NCBI GenBank assembly: GCA_030433115.1
Contig: JAUILH010000024.1
Location: 1 to 37,202, forward strand
DNA: 37,202 nt
Source of the DNA: Bacteroidia bacterium
GTDB lineage: Bacteria > Bacteroidota > Bacteroidia > Flavobacteriales_D > JAUILH01
Direction of reading: 5' to 3'
The position numbers and the translations under genes were made by a program. Numbering within the stretch: position 1 is the stretch's first letter; each line of letters begins with the position of its first letter. Below are positions 1-8,276 of this stretch, piece after piece. Below the pieces are notes generated by a model, which made no database searches, was not told the DNA's origin, and was given only the letters and a program-made list of their open reading frames with translations.

Positions 1-334
1 ATTTATGAGGGGAAATGATTTTTTGATATTGATCCATATATTTATAACCTTTGACCACAATGGGTCTTTCTATTAATTTAGGATATTCCAACATCACTTC
101 TATCCACTCTTCATCTGAAAAAGTGACATTCTTAAATTTTTCCTTGTACACCGCTTCCCCTTTTCTAAGAATATCGGTTGGTTTAAGGTTCAACTTTGCC
201 AATAGTTCTTTAAACTCCGTCTTGCTGGGAACTTCCTTCAAATACTCAACGATTTCAGGTTCGACACCACTGTCTTTCAGCAACTGTAGGGCTTGTCGAC
301 TCTTTGAGCATCTTGGATTGTGATAAATTTTCAT
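1..334 (-). CDS. ArsC-family (arsenate reductase-like) protein, 3' end cut by window edge
   Basis: The minus strand reads ATG at 334 and stays open for 111 codons to the left edge, so the C-terminus is missing. The start MKIYHNPRCSKSRQAL carries the ArsC/Spx thioredoxin-like N-terminal motif with the single redox cysteine at residue 9. The ERPIVV stretch near residues 89-94 is the family's conserved Arg-Pro region. ArsC proteins of about 112-118 residues reduce arsenate with glutaredoxin/glutathione, but many small relatives have no proven arsenate activity. The tail after ERPIVVKG differs from the usual one, so the substrate is uncertain. The gene is divergent from the PAS-phosphatase gene across 204 bases. 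The open frame on the opposite strand here is only a shadow. Confidence 0.85.
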   Translation of the reverse strand, partial: MKIYHNPRCSKSRQALQLLKDSGVEPEIVEYLKEVPSKTEFKELLAKLNLKPTDILRKGEAVYKEKFKNVTFSDEEWIEVMLEYPKLIERPIVVKGYKYMDQYQKIISPHK

Positions 335-538
335 GATGGGTATAATTCACTAATGTGCCGCTAAAGTAATTATTGTTCCGCGGACTTGCATATTTAAAAG
401 TTTACATTTTACTTTGGTCTCTCATGTTAACGATGACAAATATTTCATTTCTAAGACCCTTCCACATTTATCTGTGGTATATTGGGTAGTCGTTAGCGTT
501 TAATCATTTTTTTTCACGAAACCCAATTATCAAATGTC

Positions 539-1696
539 ATGAACCGTTTGCTTCATACCGTATTGTCTCATACTTCCAATTTGGTTGTAGTGATCAACCG
601 TGAGGGAATTTTAGATTTTGCGTCTCCATCAATTAAGTCCGCCCTGGGCTATGAACCCAAGTCCTTATTTGGGAAAAACTGGTGGGAAATTACTAGGTTG
701 AACCCAACAGATATGGCGCAAATAAAACTAAGAATGACAAGATTTATGGACAATTCTAAGGAAGCTGTTACGGCCTATGAAGACTGCATTAAAACGAAAT
801 GGGGCACAGTGAAATACGTTCAATGGGATGCCATAAAAATTGAGCAAGATCAAATCGTAGGAATAGGCAAAGACATCACTTCACAACGTAAAACTGAATT
901 GGAATTACTGGACACCAATAAGGAGTTGCGTTCATTGTTCAATGAGTTAAAAGATAGTTTGAATTATGCCAGCAGATTGCAAAAAGCAATACTAAAAAAC
1001 CCACGAATTCTCAGCAGTCATTTTAATGATGCTTTTGTACTATATCGACCCAAAGAAGATATTAGTGGTGATATATACTGGTTAAAAGAAATGGGGGATT
1101 TTATGTTTGTGGCGCTGGTAGACTGCACTGGTCACGGCGCTCCCGGTGCTCTTTTATCTATCATTACAAATAGTTTATTAAAGGACATCATTGTGCGAAG
1201 ACAGATTCTGGAACCGTCACATATCTTAAAATGTTTAGACACTGAATTCGTGAATTATCTTCATGAGAACCTCAGTGAAGGTAATATTCAGGATGGTATG
1301 GACATCTCCATTATGCGCTACCATGCAAAAAGCAAAACAGTGTGTCATTGCAGTGCCAACCGACCAATTCTTAAAATCTCAAAAGGCATCATTGAGGAAT
1401 GGAAGCCAAACAAGTTTTCGATAGGTTTTCAATACGATTTACCCAAGACCTTTGACCAACATTGTGAGGTATTGGAAGCGGGAGATGAAGTCATTTTATT
1501 TTCAGATGGATTCCCTGATCAATTTGGTGGTGAGCGCGGAAAAAAATTCAATAGAAAACGATTCCGGCAAACGCTACTGGACATGCATGGCATGCCTGGA
1601 AACGAACAGGAAGGGTACCTAGACTATACTCTGAAGAACTGGATGCAGCAGGAAGAACAGGTTGATGACGTGACGGTGATTGGTTTAAAAATATAG
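539..1696 (+). CDS. PAS domain-SpoIIE/PP2C protein phosphatase
   Basis: A 385-residue cytoplasmic protein with no membrane segment. Residues 1-115 are a PAS sensor domain (VVVINREGILDFASPS, ending in GIGKDITSQRK). Residues 118-150 look like a coiled-coil linker. Residues 165-385 are a SpoIIE/RsbU-type PP2C phosphatase with the metal-binding motifs DISGDIYW, DCTGHGAPGAL, FSDGFPDQFGG and DDVTVIGL. Family members dephosphorylate anti-sigma antagonists or similar Ser/Thr phosphoproteins in response to a PAS signal. No kinase or antagonist gene lies nearby, so the partner is unknown. It stands alone, divergent from arsC and convergent with the next gene. Confidence 0.9.
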   Translation: MNRLLHTVLSHTSNLVVVINREGILDFASPSIKSALGYEPKSLFGKNWWEITRLNPTDMAQIKLRMTRFMDNSKEAVTAYEDCIKTKWGTVKYVQWDAIKIEQDQIVGIGKDITSQRKTELELLDTNKELRSLFNELKDSLNYASRLQKAILKNPRILSSHFNDAFVLYRPKEDISGDIYWLKEMGDFMFVALVDCTGHGAPGALLSIITNSLLKDIIVRRQILEPSHILKCLDTEFVNYLHENLSEGNIQDGMDISIMRYHAKSKTVCHCSANRPILKISKGIIEEWKPNKFSIGFQYDLPKTFDQHCEVLEAGDEVILFSDGFPDQFGGERGKKFNRKRFRQTLLDMHGMPGNEQEGYLDYTLKNWMQQEEQVDDVTVIGLKI

Positions 1697-1705
1697 CCAA
1701 TCACC
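1675..1705. terminator. Inverted repeat at a convergent gene junction
   Basis: A perfect 9-bp stem GGTGATTGG/CCAATCACC with a 13-base loop overlaps the 3' end of the phosphatase gene and sits just before the end of the convergent T9SS gene. No T-run follows directly on either strand. It may act as an RNA 3' end structure rather than a classic intrinsic terminator. Confidence 0.4.
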
Positions 1706-1715
1706 CTGCCATCGT

Positions 1716-2783
1716 TTATTCGCTTTTTTTGAATTCTATGACCTGAGATATCTGTTGGTCAAAAACCTGAATAACGTAACTTCCATCTGAAAGTGAGCTC
1801 ACGTCCAGATTGCTCGTTTTTTGAGTCAAATTTCCTGTTAAAACAACCCTACCACTCATGTCATAAATGACGTATTGTAGGTCTTTCTGATATCTATCAA
1901 GGTTCAAACTCACCTGATCGACACAAGGATTAGGGTATAGTGACATTTGGAGGCGTGTTTCTTCGTCTTCTACCGATAGTCCCAGAAAATTGTCTTTGTA
2001 CTCAACAGTGCTCACCTGACCACCAGTGGTAATGATTTTAAGAACAGGGATTTTTTCTCCGTTGGCGAGCCACTTATACTCAATCTCCTCAGGTCTGTTT
2101 ACTGAAGTCCCAAAACTTGCCAAATCCAGGTAGGTTGTATCCGTTTTATTCAAAGTAGACTTTACCCTAATTGCATTGAAGGTTCCATAGGGCGTTTCAA
2201 CAACCCCCCATCCATCAACTGTATCCGTTCTTACACCGTCTTGCCCATAATATAAAGTAGAAGGCACACTCAAATTGTAGTTATATATGTTCAAATTCAC
2301 TTGTCCGTACTGAAGTGGCAAAACGTAGTTGGTATCAGTCGGCTGAAACCTGACTGAAGCAGGAATTCCATTGATATTGGCACCAAAACCAACCTGGCGG
2401 TAGGAGCCATTATCGAGCGCATAATAGTTGATCACTTCTGACACCGTTAATTGAGGCAACACATTGGGAAAGTCAATTCCCCTCAAAGCAAAGTCTGCCA
2501 CATGATCAGGGTACAAAATGGGATTATTAAAGAAAAACTGATAGGCAAGTGGCGTTGACCCGATTGTTAAAAATGTATCTACACGTTGCTGTGTGGCAGT
2601 TAACATAGAAAAATTCCAGTTGTAATTAGTGCCTGTTAATTCAGGATTACTGACACTTGTTGGGTTCGCAATGGAGACATTTACAATATCGCCAGCAACA
2701 GGTAAATCCGCACTTGAAATAGTGATTTGCGCGGTGGCAGATCCAAGACAAAAGATCAAAACAAACAGCAGTGATTTCATCAT
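1716..2783 (-). CDS. Secreted T9SS type A sorting-domain protein, function unknown
   Basis: Starting at 2783 (ATGATGAAATCA), the product begins MMKSLLFVLIFCLGSATAQ, a clear signal peptide. The middle (about 250 residues) is beta-rich and not recognisable to me. The last 75 or so residues, starting at LYPNPCVDQVSLNL and ending in VIEFKKSE, form a type A Por secretion (T9SS) C-terminal domain, so the protein should cross the outer membrane and be released or anchored at the surface. An in-frame ATG at 2813 overlaps the prfB stop codon as TGATG and would add 10 residues. I prefer the downstream start because it gives a normal signal peptide. It follows prfB closely and may be cotranscribed with it. 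Confidence 0.85.
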   Translation of the reverse strand: MMKSLLFVLIFCLGSATAQITISSADLPVAGDIVNVSIANPTSVSNPELTGTNYNWNFSMLTATQQRVDTFLTIGSTPLAYQFFFNNPILYPDHVADFALRGIDFPNVLPQLTVSEVINYYALDNGSYRQVGFGANINGIPASVRFQPTDTNYVLPLQYGQVNLNIYNYNLSVPSTLYYGQDGVRTDTVDGWGVVETPYGTFNAIRVKSTLNKTDTTYLDLASFGTSVNRPEEIEYKWLANGEKIPVLKIITTGGQVSTVEYKDNFLGLSVEDEETRLQMSLYPNPCVDQVSLNLDRYQKDLQYVIYDMSGRVVLTGNLTQKTSNLDVSSLSDGSYVIQVFDQQISQVIEFKKSE

Positions 2784-2812
2784 TAAAGCTTTTCGGTTTG
2801 GTACAAGGTACA

Positions 2813-3902
2813 TCAACTTTTGCCATATTCCATCAAAAAAGCCTTCAAAAACGGCATCAAATCTCCGTCCAGCACATTATCTACATTACTGGTTTCGTGG
2901 TTAGTCCGCACATCTTTAATCATTTTATATGGGTGTAAGACATAGTTTCTAATTTGAGAACCCCATTCGATCTTCATTTTTCCAGCTTCAATTTCTGCAC
3001 GGGCTTCAAGACGTTTTCTCATCTCCAGTTCGTACAACTGAGACTTGAGAAGCTGCATGGCCTTTTCTTTATTACCTAACTGTGATCTGGTTTCAGAGTT
3101 TTCAATGATAATTCCGGAAGGTTCATGGTGAAGACGAACTGCCGTTTCGACCTTATTCACGTTCTGTCCACCTTTTCCTCCCGCTCTAAAGGTATCCCAT
3201 TTAATATCTGCCGGATTCACCTGAATTTCAATAGTATCATCCACTAAAGGATATACATAAACTGATGCAAATGAGGTATGGCGCTTGGCATTTGAATCGA
3301 AAGGCGAAATACGAACCAATCTGTGAACACCGTTCTCTCCTTTCAAGTAACCAAATGCAAACTCACCTTCAAACTCTAAAGTTACTGTCTTAATTCCGGC
3401 AACATCCCCAGCCTGATGGTCTAGTTCCTTGACTTTGTAACCATTCTTTTCTCCCCACATGATGTACATTCTCATGAGCATAGATGCCCAATCACAACTC
3501 TCCGTACCTCCTGCCCCTGCAGTAATTTGCAAAACAGCATTTAAACTGTCCTCCTCGGCACTGAGCATGTTTTTAAACTCCAACTCCTCTATGCCGGTAG
3601 CGAGTTTTTCATGTAACCCATCGATTTCCGATTCATCTGCTTCTCCTTCTGCATGAAATTCAAGCAAAACTGATAAATCATCATTCATACTTTGTAATTC
3701 CTGAAAAGCATCTGTCCAGAACTTTAAGCCCCGAATTTTTTTCATTTGCTTTTCAGCTTCTTTGGGATTGTCCCAGAAACCGGGATCTTGCGTTTTTAAT
3801 TCTTCTTCCTGAATTTCTTGTAGTTTGACATCTACGTCAAAGATACCTCCTCAACGCATCCAGGCGCCTTACCAACTCCTTAATCTGATCTGAAGTTACC
3901 AT
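2813..3902 (-). CDS. prfB: Peptide chain release factor 2 (RF2), programmed +1 frameshift
   Basis: RF2 ends translation at UGA and UAA. The gene starts with ATG at 3902 and encodes 21 residues ([21 protein letters not shown]), then an in-frame TGA at 3837-3839. Skipping the T at 3839 joins the main frame ([15 protein letters not shown]...), giving 362 residues, the normal RF2 length. [10 protein letters not shown] contains the SPF codon-recognition tripeptide, and [15 protein letters not shown] contains the GGQ peptidyl-release motif. The main frame alone would start at an internal Met (3745), and that start would lose about 50 N-terminal residues. The gene is divergent from DUF4105. Confidence 0.97.
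3836..3851 (-). promoter_or_regulatory. prfB: prfB autoregulatory +1 frameshift site
   Basis: On the minus strand the order is AGGAGG, TAT, CTT TGA C. This is the canonical RF2 recoding signal: an internal Shine-Dalgarno-like AGGAGG three bases before the slippery CTT, then a weak UGA-C stop. When RF2 is scarce, ribosomes shift +1 at CTT and make full-length RF2. The zero frame stops at TGA (3837-3839) and the +1 frame continues as GAC GTA GAT. Confidence 0.97.
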
Positions 3903-3945
3903 AATATTAATCTTTGTTCTTGGTACAAAACAAATAATAATAATC

Positions 3946-3953
3946 TAATTTTG
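3946..3953 (+). promoter_or_regulatory. Bacteroidota -7 element ahead of DUF4105 gene
   Basis: TAATTTTG matches the Bacteroidota consensus TAnnTTTG and ends 7 bases before the ATG at 3961. A TTG lies 23 bases further upstream, a long spacing for the -33 box. If used, transcription would start at or next to the start codon, giving a leaderless or nearly leaderless mRNA. Confidence 0.4.
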
Positions 3954-3960
3954 TAGTGAA

Positions 3961-5160
3961 ATGCGATTATTTATCCTTCTTCTGTTAAGCTTTATTGGGT
4001 TAAACAAACCTCAGGCCCAGTCTCTTCAAAACATCACCTTGGGTGAAGATGCCAAGGCGTATCTCATCACTTGCGGCCCAGGCAACGAAATATGGAGTCA
4101 TTTTGGTCATACAGCTATTAGAATCAAAGATCCTGCTAATCCTGGCTTGGACCTGGCATTCAACTATGGCATGTTCGATAGTACGGACCCCGATTTTGTT
4201 TGGAAATTCACTAAGAGAACCATGCCGTATTCTTTGGCTGTTTCAAGATTTAGAGATTTCGCAGATATGTACATCAGGGAGGGGCGATATGTGTACCAGC
4301 AAGAAATTCTGTTGGATCATGAAACAATCAGTCAACTGTACATTAATTTGATGAAGAACTATGAGAATGAGGATGAGCGGTTCTATTTGTATGAGTTCTT
4401 TTTCGATAATTGTGCTACCAGACCAAGAGATCAAATCGAATTATTAGATTTTCCGGGCAAAGGGTTCAGCTGGGCGACACACCCTGATGCCGAAAAGTTC
4501 ACGTTTAGAGATTTAATAGACAAAGGGTTCACGGCTACTCCATGGGTTGATTTTGGAATTGACATTGTTTTGGGCAGTAAACTAGATCGTCCGGTTACCA
4601 ATCGCGAATTGATGTTTTTGCCTGTGTATTTGTCAGAGATTGCGGCCGAAACGGAGGTGAATGGGCGGCCATTATTCGGACCAAAAGAATACATCCATGA
4701 TGTTGAATTCAAACAAGATGAAGCCCCATGGTTCACCCCCACAATTCTGTTTTGGGGACTTTTCATACTCATATTTGCACTGACCATTTTTCAAAACAAT
4801 ACCAGATGGCTCAAGTATCTAGATGTTGTTTGGTTTACGCTTTTCGGCGCTCTTGGAATCTTTGTCCTGTTTATGTGGTTGGGAACGGACCACCAGGGCA
4901 CTAAAGCCAACTATAACATTCTTTGGGCAAACCCCATTCACCTTTTTAGCATTGCCTTTGTTTTCAGCAAGAAACTGAATCAACTTTTACCTAAATATTT
5001 ACTGGTGATGGCAGTTATTTTGTTCGCTTTGGTGATTGGTTTCTGGCTGCTTCCACAAGAATTTCATCCGGCAAGTAGAGCCATTGTAATTCTCCTGGCA
5101 TTCCGCTATTACGCCTTACACAGATTGAATCAGAGAAATCTTCTATTTAAGTCGAGCTAA
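3961..5160 (+). CDS. DUF4105 (Lnb N-terminal periplasmic domain) membrane protein
   Basis: A 399-residue envelope protein. It begins with a signal peptide (MRLFILLLLSFIGLNKPQAQ). The periplasmic DUF4105 domain (about residues 25-240) carries family-typical motifs: LITCGPGNEIWSHFGHTAI, FNYGMFD, and FFDNCATR near residues 144-151. The conserved Cys, His and Asn-Cys positions suggest a hydrolase-like site, but no activity is established to my knowledge. From about residue 258 there are roughly five hydrophobic segments, so the C-terminal third is membrane-embedded. This two-part architecture is common in Bacteroidota. It is a single-gene unit between the divergent prfB and lpdA. Confidence 0.85.
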   Translation: MRLFILLLLSFIGLNKPQAQSLQNITLGEDAKAYLITCGPGNEIWSHFGHTAIRIKDPANPGLDLAFNYGMFDSTDPDFVWKFTKRTMPYSLAVSRFRDFADMYIREGRYVYQQEILLDHETISQLYINLMKNYENEDERFYLYEFFFDNCATRPRDQIELLDFPGKGFSWATHPDAEKFTFRDLIDKGFTATPWVDFGIDIVLGSKLDRPVTNRELMFLPVYLSEIAAETEVNGRPLFGPKEYIHDVEFKQDEAPWFTPTILFWGLFILIFALTIFQNNTRWLKYLDVVWFTLFGALGIFVLFMWLGTDHQGTKANYNILWANPIHLFSIAFVFSKKLNQLLPKYLLVMAVILFALVIGFWLLPQEFHPASRAIVILLAFRYYALHRLNQRNLLFKSS

Positions 5161-5204
5161 TTGTTAGGTTTTGCTAAATTCGTAATTCACTTTAAAAGAC
5201 TGAC

Positions 5205-6614
5205 ATGAGTACGTATGATGTTACCGTAATTGGATCTGGTCCTGGAGGATATGTGGCTGCTATTAGATGCGCACAATTGGGGCTAAAAACTGCCATAATT
5301 GAGCGTTACAATACCTTAGGGGGAACTTGCCTGAATGTAGGATGTATCCCTTCTAAAGCATTATTGGATTCTTCCGAGCACTATCATAACGCCCATAAGA
5401 ACTTTGCCAAGCATGGTATTGAACTTGACAATTTACGTCCCAACTTTGAGCAAATGATCAAGCGTAAAAATGAAGTCGTTTCTCAAACCTGTGACGGTGT
5501 TAAATACCTCATGGACAAAAACAAAATTGATGTTTTCACTGGTCATGGATCTTTTAAAGACAGGAACACCATTGAAGTGAATGCCATTGATGGCAAGGGC
5601 GATACTCAAACCATTAGCACTAAAAACACCATCATTGCTACAGGTTCCAAGCCTTTCTCTTTTCCCGGAATGGACATTGATAAAGAGCGCATCATTAGTT
5701 CTACAGAAGCTCTGGTACTTAAGGAAATTCCAAAGAAGTTATTGATCATCGGTGCAGGTGTCATAGGACTTGAATTGGGCTCTGTTTATGCGCGATTAGG
5801 ATCAGAAGTAGAAGTAATCGAGTATGCAGATGGCATCATTAGTTTCATGGACAAGTCTATGGGTAAAGAACTTCAAAAATCTTTGAAGAAATTGGGAATG
5901 AAATTCCACCTCAGCCACAAGGTAAAAAATGTGGAGCGTAAAGGAGATAAAGTGACTGTAAATGCCGACAATAAAAAAGGGGAAGCAGTGACTTTCGAAG
6001 GAGATTACTGTCTGGTGGCTGTTGGAAGAAAACCTTACACCGATAAGCTTGGCTTGGACAAAGCCGGAGTTAAAATGGATGATCGTGGTAGAATTGAGAC
6101 CGATACTCATTTAAAGACCAATGTTGAAGGCATTTATGCAATTGGAGATGTGGTAAAAGGAGCCATGTTGGCCCATAAAGCTGAGGAAGAAGGCGTTTAT
6201 GTTGCCGAAATGTTGGCCGGACAGAAACCGCATATCAATTACAACCTAATCCCCGGAGTAGTTTACACCTGGCCGGAAGTGGCTGCAGTTGGCGCTACGG
6301 AAGAAGAACTCAAAGCATCTGGCAAGAAATATAAGGTAGGAAGTTTCCCTTTTAAAGCGTTAGGCCGTTCAAGAGCTAGTATGGACCTTGAAGGTCTGGT
6401 TAAGATTTTGGCTGATGAAGAAACAGATGAAGTGCTTGGTGTTCATATGATAGGACCCAGGGTTGCCGACATCATCATGGAAGCAGTAGTTGCCATGGAA
6501 TACAGAGCAAGTGCAGAGGACATTTCTCGCATTTGTCATGCCCACCCAACATTCACAGAAGCAGTAAAAGAGGCAGCTCTGGATGCCACTGCCAAGCGAC
6601 CTTTACATTTATAA
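5205..6614 (+). CDS. lpdA: Dihydrolipoyl dehydrogenase (E3)
   Basis: E3 reoxidises dihydrolipoamide with FAD and NAD+ in the pyruvate and 2-oxoglutarate dehydrogenase complexes or the glycine cleavage system. The 469-residue length is normal. The FAD-binding GSGPGG lies at residues 10-15, the redox disulfide is C42/C47 in GGTCLNVGCIPSK, the NAD-binding GAGVIGLELG is near residue 182, the second FAD motif is AIGDV, and the dimer-interface catalytic pair is His447/Glu452 in HPTFTE. No E1 or E2 genes lie nearby, so which complex it serves cannot be told from context. A terminator follows directly. Confidence 0.97.
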   Translation: MSTYDVTVIGSGPGGYVAAIRCAQLGLKTAIIERYNTLGGTCLNVGCIPSKALLDSSEHYHNAHKNFAKHGIELDNLRPNFEQMIKRKNEVVSQTCDGVKYLMDKNKIDVFTGHGSFKDRNTIEVNAIDGKGDTQTISTKNTIIATGSKPFSFPGMDIDKERIISSTEALVLKEIPKKLLIIGAGVIGLELGSVYARLGSEVEVIEYADGIISFMDKSMGKELQKSLKKLGMKFHLSHKVKNVERKGDKVTVNADNKKGEAVTFEGDYCLVAVGRKPYTDKLGLDKAGVKMDDRGRIETDTHLKTNVEGIYAIGDVVKGAMLAHKAEEEGVYVAEMLAGQKPHINYNLIPGVVYTWPEVAAVGATEEELKASGKKYKVGSFPFKALGRSRASMDLEGLVKILADEETDEVLGVHMIGPRVADIIMEAVVAMEYRASAEDISRICHAHPTFTEAVKEAALDATAKRPLHL

Positions 6615-6623
6615 AATTTCAAT

Positions 6624-6651
6624 GGACCGGGAACTTTATCCGGTCCTTTTT
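6624..6651 (+). terminator. Intrinsic terminator after lpdA, abutting hemH
   Basis: A perfect GGACCGG/CCGGTCC stem (6624-6630 and 6640-6646) with a 9-base loop is followed by five Ts. The T-run ends only 11 bases before the hemH ATG at 6663, so transcription ending here would leave no visible room for a separate hemH promoter. Confidence 0.85.
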
Positions 6652-6662
6652 GTTTGTCACCT

Positions 6663-7682
6663 ATGGGAAAAAAGACTGCGGTACTAATGCTGCAATTGGG
6701 CACACCTGATAGTCCAAAGACTAAAGATGTTCGTAAATATTTATCTGAATTTTTAAATGATCCACGGGTCATAGATTTACCAGCTTATAAGAGGAAACCT
6801 CTGGTTAATGGCATCATCGTTCCTTTTAGGGCTCCCAAATCAGCTAAAATCTACCAAGAGTTATGGGATTTGTCTGGTGGCAAGTCACCTCTCATGGTGT
6901 ATTCGGAAGAACTGGTTTCAAAGTTGAAGTCGAAATTAGGCAATGAAGCAGATTTTTTTCTGGCCATGCGTTATGGAAATCCATCCATGGATGATGTTAT
7001 GGAAATCATTCGCAAAGGCGCCTATGAAAGAATCATAATTTTCCCATTATATCCTCAATATGCAAGTGCTTCAACCGGATCTTGTGTTGAAAAGGCCTTT
7101 CGCATTATGAGTAAGTGGTGGGTGATTCCGGAAGTAAAAGTAATTGGGCAATTTTATGACGACGACGAGTTTATTCAATGTTTCGTTAATAATACCCGGC
7201 AGTTTGATTTGAACTCATACGACCATATCATTTTTAGTTACCATGGACTTCCTGAGAGACAGGTAGACAAGGTTTATGATAGTGGTTTGTGTTCAGATAG
7301 AGATTGCACGCATGAAATCACGGAAGAAAATGCCCTATGCTACAAAGCCACTTGTTATGCCACAACCCGATCGTTGGTTAAGCATCTCAAGCTGGAAGAA
7401 GGACAATACACGGTAAGTTTTCAATCGAGATTAGACGATAAGTGGATCAAACCCTATTCTGATAAAGTATTGGAAGACCTGGCTAAAGCCGGAAAAAAAC
7501 GTGTTTTGGTATTTTCACCTGCATTCGTGGCTGATTGTCTGGAAACTTTGATAGAAATCGGATCTGAATACCAAGAAGATTTTGAGGCCCTGGGTGGCGA
7601 AAAAGTAGACTTAGTTCCAAGTTTGAATGCCAATGATGACTGGGTTGACTATCTTGAAAACAAAATCAAACTTTATCTTTAG
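6663..7682 (+). CDS. hemH: Ferrochelatase
   Basis: Ferrochelatase inserts Fe2+ into protoporphyrin IX, the last step of protoheme synthesis. I use the ATG at 6663, since the TTG three codons upstream is next to the terminator. The 339-residue length fits. The start MGKKTAVLMLQLGTPDS is family-typical, IIIFPLYPQYASASTGS is the conserved substrate-pocket loop, and His194 in SYHGLPE is the catalytic metal-insertion residue. After it come four cysteines, C210, C215, C226 and C231, spaced C-x4-C-x10-C-x4-C, suggestive of a metal or Fe-S site. The gene precedes an acetyltransferase by 36 bases, so they may be cotranscribed. ctaA, which uses heme further on, is also in this window. Confidence 0.96.
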   Translation: MGKKTAVLMLQLGTPDSPKTKDVRKYLSEFLNDPRVIDLPAYKRKPLVNGIIVPFRAPKSAKIYQELWDLSGGKSPLMVYSEELVSKLKSKLGNEADFFLAMRYGNPSMDDVMEIIRKGAYERIIIFPLYPQYASASTGSCVEKAFRIMSKWWVIPEVKVIGQFYDDDEFIQCFVNNTRQFDLNSYDHIIFSYHGLPERQVDKVYDSGLCSDRDCTHEITEENALCYKATCYATTRSLVKHLKLEEGQYTVSFQSRLDDKWIKPYSDKVLEDLAKAGKKRVLVFSPAFVADCLETLIEIGSEYQEDFEALGGEKVDLVPSLNANDDWVDYLENKIKLYL

Positions 7683-7718
7683 ACCAAATACATCCTTAAG
7701 AAGGACTAAAATCTGGTC

Positions 7719-8162
7719 ATGGAAATACAAATCTTGTCATTTGAAGCACTGAGCAATCAACAGCTCTATGAGATCATTAAATTGCGTTTTGATGTATTTG
7801 TTGATGAACAAAACAGCATATACGAAGAACATGACCGTATTGATTATGACGCTTTACACATGTTCTGTAGTGATTCAAATGGTCACATCAATGCCTATTT
7901 GAGGTTATTCAAAATGGACAACGGAATGGCCAGTATAGGTCGCGTGGTAGTTCATGCAAATCATAGAGGTAAGCAGCTCGGCAGACGTTTTGTTCAGGAG
8001 GCGATAGACTATATAGAATCCAATTGGGAATGCGACATTAAAATTGGCGCTCAGGTTTATCTAAAAGGATTCTACGAGAGTTTCGATTTTGTTCAGAGCT
8101 CAGAGCCATATGACGATGGGGGGGTTCCACACATTTCTATGATCAGACAGATCAAAACATAA
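7719..8162 (+). CDS. ElaA-type GNAT N-acetyltransferase
   Basis: A 147-residue cytoplasmic GNAT-fold protein. The N-terminal IIKLRFDVFVDEQNSIYEE matches the ElaA signature (LR-x-VFVVEQ). The acetyl-CoA pyrophosphate loop is SIGRVVVHANHRGKQLGRR, near residues 77-93. KGFYESFDFVQSSEPYDDG is the usual ElaA C-terminal stretch. The natural acceptor of ElaA proteins is unknown. It is 36 bases after hemH and probably cotranscribed. The bidirectional terminator at 8223-8257 closes the unit. Confidence 0.9.
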   Translation: MEIQILSFEALSNQQLYEIIKLRFDVFVDEQNSIYEEHDRIDYDALHMFCSDSNGHINAYLRLFKMDNGMASIGRVVVHANHRGKQLGRRFVQEAIDYIESNWECDIKIGAQVYLKGFYESFDFVQSSEPYDDGGVPHISMIRQIKT

Positions 8163-8222
8163 TATGTCATGAATTCAGGAAGTGTGACGGTGCGCTCACA
8201 AAACGAGACAATGGGACATAAA

Positions 8223-8257
8223 AAAACCCAGCACTACACAAGTTAGTACTGGGTTTT
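8223..8257. terminator. Bidirectional intrinsic terminator
   Basis: A 9-bp stem AAAACCCAG/CTGGGTTTT, with an inner ACTA/TAGT stem, ends in T-runs on both strands. It lies between the convergent acetyltransferase and T9SS genes and can serve both. Confidence 0.85.
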
Positions 8258-8276
8258 GAAATATATCTAGATCGGA

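Noticed and set aside
51..323. 90-codon plus-strand open frame at the left edge
   Set aside because: It lies opposite the ArsC-family gene, which has recognisable motifs; the plus-strand product has none.
2629..2904. 91-codon plus-strand frame across the prfB/T9SS junction
   Set aside because: It is antisense to both genes and carries no motif.
3745..3745. Internal Met of prfB as the gene start
   Set aside because: It would remove about 50 N-terminal residues; the canonical frameshift site restores the normal RF2 N-terminus from 3902.
5802..6110. 102-codon minus-strand frame inside lpdA
   Set aside because: A shadow of lpdA with no independent support.
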